Assembly: GCF_947179165.1 (NCBI RefSeq)
Contig: NC_077243.1
Span: forward strand, 6,566,001-6,630,000
DNA length: 64,000 bases
Origin: Solanum dulcamara
Lineage: Eukaryota; Streptophyta; Magnoliopsida; Solanales; Solanaceae
Direction: 5' to 3'
The notes below the pieces were generated by a model. It was given only the letters and a program-made list of their open reading frames with translations, was not told where the DNA came from and made no database searches. Position numbers and translations under genes: made by a program. Shown here one piece after another: positions 59,380 through 64,000 of the stretch; position 1 is the stretch's first letter, and every line of letters starts with the position of its first letter.

Positions 59380-59789
59380 GGGGTGTATAGAGAGGTTTAT
59401 ATGAGAAGGCATAGAAGAAGAAAAAATTAGAGTTTTTATAATAAGAGAAGAAGGACCAAAAACAAAAGTTCCTTAGAGCTCACGTATCTATCCATCTCCC
59501 CCAAAGACCAGTATTTATGGCCTTCTTCTGTTTATTTCTCTGCTCTTTTTTCAATCTTTAACATCATTTCCATGGCTTTTCTTTCTAACTTTCTCATTTT
59601 TTTCATTAACTTTTCTTCCTGATTCTGAAAGACCAAAGATACCCTTTTTAAGACTTTATTAGTTCTTGAATCTTGATATATTATTCTTTCTTGTTGTTTT
59701 TTTAACTGTTTGGCAAGGACCTTTTTAGTCTGATTATTAAAAAGAAATTATAAATTTTACAAAAGGGTGTTTAGGGGTTTAGTTTTTTG

Positions 59790-61050
59790 ATGATGGAGAA
59801 TTTTTCTGGAACTGTTAAGATTGATGATCAACAGCAGCAGCAGATGGAACTTCCTCCTGGATTTCGCTTTCATCCTACTGATGAAGAGCTAATTACCCAT
59901 TATTTGTCTAAGAAAGTTGTCGATACGAATTTCTCTGCTATTGCTATTGGAGATGTTGACATGAACAAGGTTGAACCTTGGGAGCTTCCATGTAAGTTTA
60001 TTTCTCCCTTTTACTCGTCCACTCAATTGGTTAAACTAAAAATAGTTGGTGTATATAACTTATATCTATACTGGGTGAAAAAAAGTAAGTAGTAAATCTG
60101 ATCGACAATTTGTGTTTTGTTACATGATAGCTATTACTGATTTTCTTATTATGTTTGTAGGGAAGGCAAAAATTGGGGAAAAAGAATGGTACTTTTTTTG
60201 TGTGAGAGACAAGAAGTATCCAACTGGTCTAAGGACAAACAGGGCAACTGCTGCAGGTTATTGGAAAGCTACAGGAAAAGACAAGGAGATTTTCAGAGGA
60301 AGATCTCTTGTTGGCATGAAGAAAACTTTGGTTTTTTACAAAGGGAGAGCTCCAAGAGGTGAAAAAACAAATTGGGTAACTCATGAATACAGATTAGAAG
60401 GTAGATTATCACTTCACAATCTTCCTAAAACAGTAAAGGTACAAACTTTATATATTTGATATCCTCTGTTTTGGTCCCCTATTTGATTTCAAGATTCCTA
60501 ATTTCTTTTTTCTTGACTATTGCAGAATGATTGGGTGATTTGCAGAGTATTTCAAAAGACAACTGGTGGGAAGAAAATTCACATTTCAGGGCTTGTGAGA
60601 GGGAATTCTGATGAAGATGAAATAGGCAATTCTCATTCCCTTTTGCCAACATTGACAGATTCATCGCCGAGTCACGTGCACTGCTTCTCCAATTTTGTTA
60701 CTGCTCAAAAGAATCAAGACAACATGATCAATTCGTTCAACACTTCTCCTAATTTCCCTGTTCTCTCGAATTCCATCGACATTTTCCAAAGAAATTCTCT
60801 TCCAAATACATTCACCTGGAACCAAACTGTCCCTCTTCAACACAATTTTCCTCAGCCAAGTTCATTTCCTACACAAGATCCTGCAACTCTTAGGAATTTG
60901 CTTGAGAATTATGGACAGAACATTCAGCATCAGAGTTTCAAAAAGGAGACAGACATAATCAGTGTATCCCAAGAAACAGGTATAAGCACTGATATGAACA
61001 CTGAAATTACATCAGCTCAACAGGATCTTGATTGCTTCTGGACTTACTGA
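59790..61050 (+). CDS. NAC transcription factor of the ORE1/NAC92-NAC100 clade
   Basis: Plant-specific nuclear transcription factor. Relatives promote leaf senescence and cell death (ORE1) and are restrained by miR164. Three exons: 59790-59991, 60161-60438 and 60526-61050. They give 1,005 nt, 334 aa, in phase at GT-AG junctions, with the intron pattern usual for NAC genes. The first ATG is at 59790; the frame is open further 5' but has no earlier ATG near. The NAC domain (about residues 21-172) shows [22 protein letters not shown]-like [67 protein letters not shown] and [11 protein letters not shown]. The C-terminal activation region is Ser/Asn/Gln-rich and ends DCFWTY. The miR164-like site lies in exon 3. 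It may correspond to tomato ORE1S03, from neighbourhood and sequence memory. Confidence 0.95.
60671..60691 (+). promoter_or_regulatory. miR164 target site in the NAC mRNA
   Basis: GTCACGTGCACTGCTTCTCC plus A is complementary to miR164 (recalled as UGGAGAAGCAGGGCACGUGC plus A) at 18 of 21 positions. Mismatches fall opposite miRNA bases 12, 20 and 21. The seed and the 10/11 cleavage position are paired. The site encodes HVHCFSN within the usual conserved position of miR164-regulated NAC genes. Confidence 0.8.
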
Positions 61051-62934
61051 AATTCTTGGCAGAAAAATAAGCACAAAACACAGAGCTTCAGTAGTAGTAG
61101 CTATTATGTTGTGGAATTAATTATATGTATATATTTACTAATCCCCTAAGTTGCATTCAACAGAGTAACCATATTATGTCCCAAAAACTATACTCCTACC
61201 ACAATTTTATTTTTTGTTTGTTTGTCATTTTACACTTCCCAGTTGTCTCACCGCCGCGATTAGTTATTGTGATATTGAATTTGTAAAAAAAAAAAATTAC
61301 TAGTACTTTTAACACTGTTAGCCTTTGATTGTGTAAGATCAGGTTGGTTGGCTTACTAATCTTTTATTGTGTTTTTTTTCCCTTAGAAATTACTTTCTGT
61401 GTTTATGGATTTTAGGCTTTTCATTGAATTTAATAAACAATGAAAGAACATTTTGTGGGACTCAATTTAAACAATATGCCACGGACCTGTTTCTTCCTCC
61501 ATAATATGTGTATAATTGTGTCATGATTAGGGGATAATCTCAAAGTGCTTTGGGAATTAGGACCACTTTCAGATGTCAAAACAAATGTATTAACCAAACC
61601 ACGTGGTGTCTTGTCTGATGTTAATAGTTGCGGGCCTAGTCGTTTTCTTCTCTTTTTTATCTTTTTGACAGAGTATAATAATCATTGTTTATTGTAGGAT
61701 TTAAACGAACCAAATGTCAAGGGGATTAGTTGTAACGACAACAATGTATATATCAAGTTGAGTTAGAGATACGAAATGAGTAAAACATGCTTCTCGCCAC
61801 GCATTAAATTAGAAGAAAAAAAAAGGAATAGTTCAATGCGCTAAGCATGACGAAAGTTTTGCCGTTTCTATGTTTCCTTCATGCTTAAGTTATTACGCAC
61901 AAAGGTGAAATCAAAACTTTAATCTTATGAAATATGAATTATATAACGATGATTTCAAGTGTTACTAAATAGAACTTAATATTTGTACATATTTAATAAA
62001 CTTCTTAATACAAATATATTATTTGAGCAAAAGTTATTGGGTTCGGCTGAACCTTGAATTTCCCCATGTAAAACAAGGAATTTTAGATTCATGATAGAAT
62101 CAGATTCAAGAATTGAATTTTATGAGTTATGGATTTTATAATTACAACTTCAAGTACTAACAACTACGTTTTATTAAATGTTTGTACATTTTAGTGAATT
62201 TTATAACACAAATATAAAATTTAGGATAAAACATATTGAGTTCGGCTAAATGGTTGAACCCATAAGTTGCCTTTTACCTCCGCCCTTGCTTTCATTGAAG
62301 CTAAATTGTAAAAGGAATGGCCAAATTGAAAAGAATAAATAATTTAGTTTATGACAATATGAATAGACTTATTAAAATTTGTCACAAGGATGAGTGAAAA
62401 CATGTAACTATAAGTTGGTGATTTCATATTCAATTCACAGATAATACCATGGCATATGATCATCAAATGCTGGCAGAAATTTCCTTATCATGTAATTTTA
62501 GTGACGTGACATTGTGACTTGCAACATGTCTAATTGGTTAATTATTGTATGTTTCCAATCAAAACTAATAATAATTGTTCAGAGAACAGTTCAAAAATTG
62601 AACTTATAGCATATGGTAAGTTCAGTATAGTGTGAAGAACACCATAAATATGAGTAGAAAAATATCTGGTAGTGTTCCTCTATATGTTCTATACTTTGTG
62701 CCTATCACAAAAAAAAAATTGCTAGTCACTATCTTTATTCTATTCAGCTAAGATTTGTCAGAATGATATTACTCCATAATTATATCGTGACTTTTATTAA
62801 TGTTAAGATGTGCATTGATCTTCAGTTTAAACCAAAAAATCTATTCAATTAAAATAAGAAACTTTCCTTAAAATTGTGCCCTATGATATACTTATATATT
62901 GCCACACATTTTTAATTATCAAAATATGATATCA
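61051..62934. other. NAC 3' flank and intergenic repeats
   Basis: 3' UTR of the NAC gene up to perhaps 61430, then intergenic. Two diverged copies of one repeat lie at about 61905-62070 and 62090-62290. Both run TTATGAAATATGAATTAT-like, GTACATATTTAATAAACTTC-like and GGGTTCGGCTGAACC-like; the second ends TACCTCCGCCCTTG, a hAT-MITE-type end. Confidence 0.45.
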
Positions 62935-63600
62935 TACGGAAGGACGCAAATTCGAAAACAGAATAAATAAATAACACCAAATTTAATGTGGGAAAACTCT
63001 TCAAATCGAAGGTAACAACCATGGAATCGTCGAGATCCGAATTGCTCCACTATAAAAATAAGATGGTTTCAAATATTCTCCTAAATGGCTACACAACAAT
63101 TTCCAAGCAAGGAGAAGCAATAGCTACACCAACAAAAGTAATAGGAAGAAAACCACCCAAAACAGAGCTACTGTTCGGAATCTAAACTGGGGTATTGCTA
63201 ACCTCTAAATCCGATCTCCACCGTTCAAGTCAAACACTGAGATGTTAGGAACACTCAATAAAAATTTTAGCCCAATCCAACGATTAGTGAATCGGCAAAC
63301 GCAATTTGAAGATTGCTGGTCGAAAAGACAAAATTGTTGCGGGAAACACCATTTTCTTCTCCTTCTCTCTTATGTGCCTAATGTCTCTCAAAGACACTAC
63401 CAATGAGCAATTGCACAATTCTCTCAAATCATTCTATTTATAGAGTGGTATTTTTTCCTAAAGTCAAAACCAATTCCAAATAAGATTATAATACCAATCT
63501 TTTTTCAAATAAAATTGAGAATCAAATTAGGAGAATTATTCCAATTCTTTTACAAATAAGATTAGGCCATGAGCCTTTGGTTAGAACATGGGTAATAGCC
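62935..63600 (-). mobile_element. LTR-like repeat (copia-type), fragment
   Basis: On the minus strand there is a TATA-like TCTATAAATAGAATGATTTG at about 63450-63431, an untranslated-leader-like stretch, and then TTATAGTGGAGCAATTCGGA and AAGAGTTTTCCCACATTAAA near 63050-62980. This resembles the R-U5 part of many plant copia LTRs. No primer-binding site or TG/CA limits are found, so the extent is approximate. The 65-aa plus-strand open frame inside it is not considered a gene. Confidence 0.45.
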
Positions 63601-64000
63601 CAGCACATCATTCGAGATAATTTAATTAAATTGAAGATTTGACAAATAAAACAATCATTTAAAAGTCAGCAGAAGCACAAACGTAACACAAAAATCAAAG
63701 TGCTGAACTTATTTCGTTCAGTGTTTGACTTGCTTATTTATGCATTAAAAAACTATGGTATTCATATATATACAGTGGTATTACCAAAAAAAAAAAACAA
63801 TGGTAAACATATATATGTATAGGTGTCAAATGAACGAATTAATTTATTTGGGCTAAAATAAATTGAAATGAAATGCATTAAATAGATATAATTTCTTCAA
63901 TAGTGTGTAAATAAAAAATTCGACAAGTAAAATGGTGAAAGAGTACATTGGACGAGACACTACACCGATACCCTTGTTCATACTCTGATCGAACCCCTTC
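63601..64000. other. Window end, AT-rich
   Basis: Nothing recognised. Confidence 0.35.

Noticed and set aside
62988..63185. 65-aa plus-strand open frame
   Set aside because: Lies antisense in an LTR-like repeat; its sequence is explained by the leader region on the other strand.
1..64000. CRISPR arrays, operons or bacterial-type systems
   Set aside because: No direct-repeat/spacer pattern; gene structure is that of a plant nuclear genome.

Overview
The window is plant nuclear DNA, almost certainly from the nightshade genus Solanum. It is AT-rich, its genes have introns, and it carries Solanaceae-type repeats (TS-type SINEs, Stowaway, hAT and Mutator-like MITEs, and LTRs opening with TGTCACGA). 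The gene set (LHCA4, alpha-expansin, ACHT thioredoxin, ORE1/NAC100-type NAC factor) resembles, from memory, the tomato chromosome 3 long-arm neighbourhood of the ORE1-type gene. That placement is inference.

Layout. 0.7-3.0 kb (+): the 3' exons of a MIKC*-type MADS-box gene, with two reading-frame problems. 3.8-4.8 kb (-): a complete LHCA4 photosystem I antenna gene. 5.7-8.9 kb: foldback MITEs, an exact 60-bp tandem duplication carrying CACGTG, and a SINE. 9.6-11.5 kb (-): a complete three-exon alpha-expansin. 11.7-17.9 kb: repeats, including a probable solo LTR with 43-bp subrepeats. 18.8-20.1 kb (+): a cluster of five box C/D snoRNAs behind a telo-box/TATA promoter. 20.2-20.9 kb: a 340-bp tandem duplication. 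21.2-25.6 kb: a 4.4-kb Mutator-like element with a decayed transposase and a nested hAT MITE. 30.0-31.1 kb (-): an ACHT-type chloroplast thioredoxin. 32.1-35.5 kb: a duplicated segment holding two copies of a spliced gene for a small secreted six-cysteine peptide, one intact and one dead.

36.2-44.3 kb: a Ty1/copia retrotransposon whose two 488-bp LTRs appear identical. It is interrupted by a 2.58-kb solo LTR with a 5-bp target duplication. 46.2 kb: tRNA-Ile(AAU). 47.3-47.8 kb: a rearranged, decayed nuclear rDNA fragment (18S on +, ITS2-5.8S-ITS1 on -). 48.1-51.2 kb (+): a complete four-exon Mpo1/DUF962 dioxygenase-like gene. 51-59 kb: intergenic MITEs and SINEs. 59.8-61.1 kb (+): a complete three-exon NAC transcription factor with a miR164-like site. 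62.9-63.6 kb (-): an LTR-like repeat.

The protein genes are independent single-copy loci, not a pathway cluster. The least ordinary content is the snoRNA cluster, the spliced cysteine-rich peptide pair, the inverted rDNA relic and the very young but already broken copia insertion. Exon boundaries were read by hand from splice sites, phase and family knowledge. Similarity to named families is from memory, with no database search.
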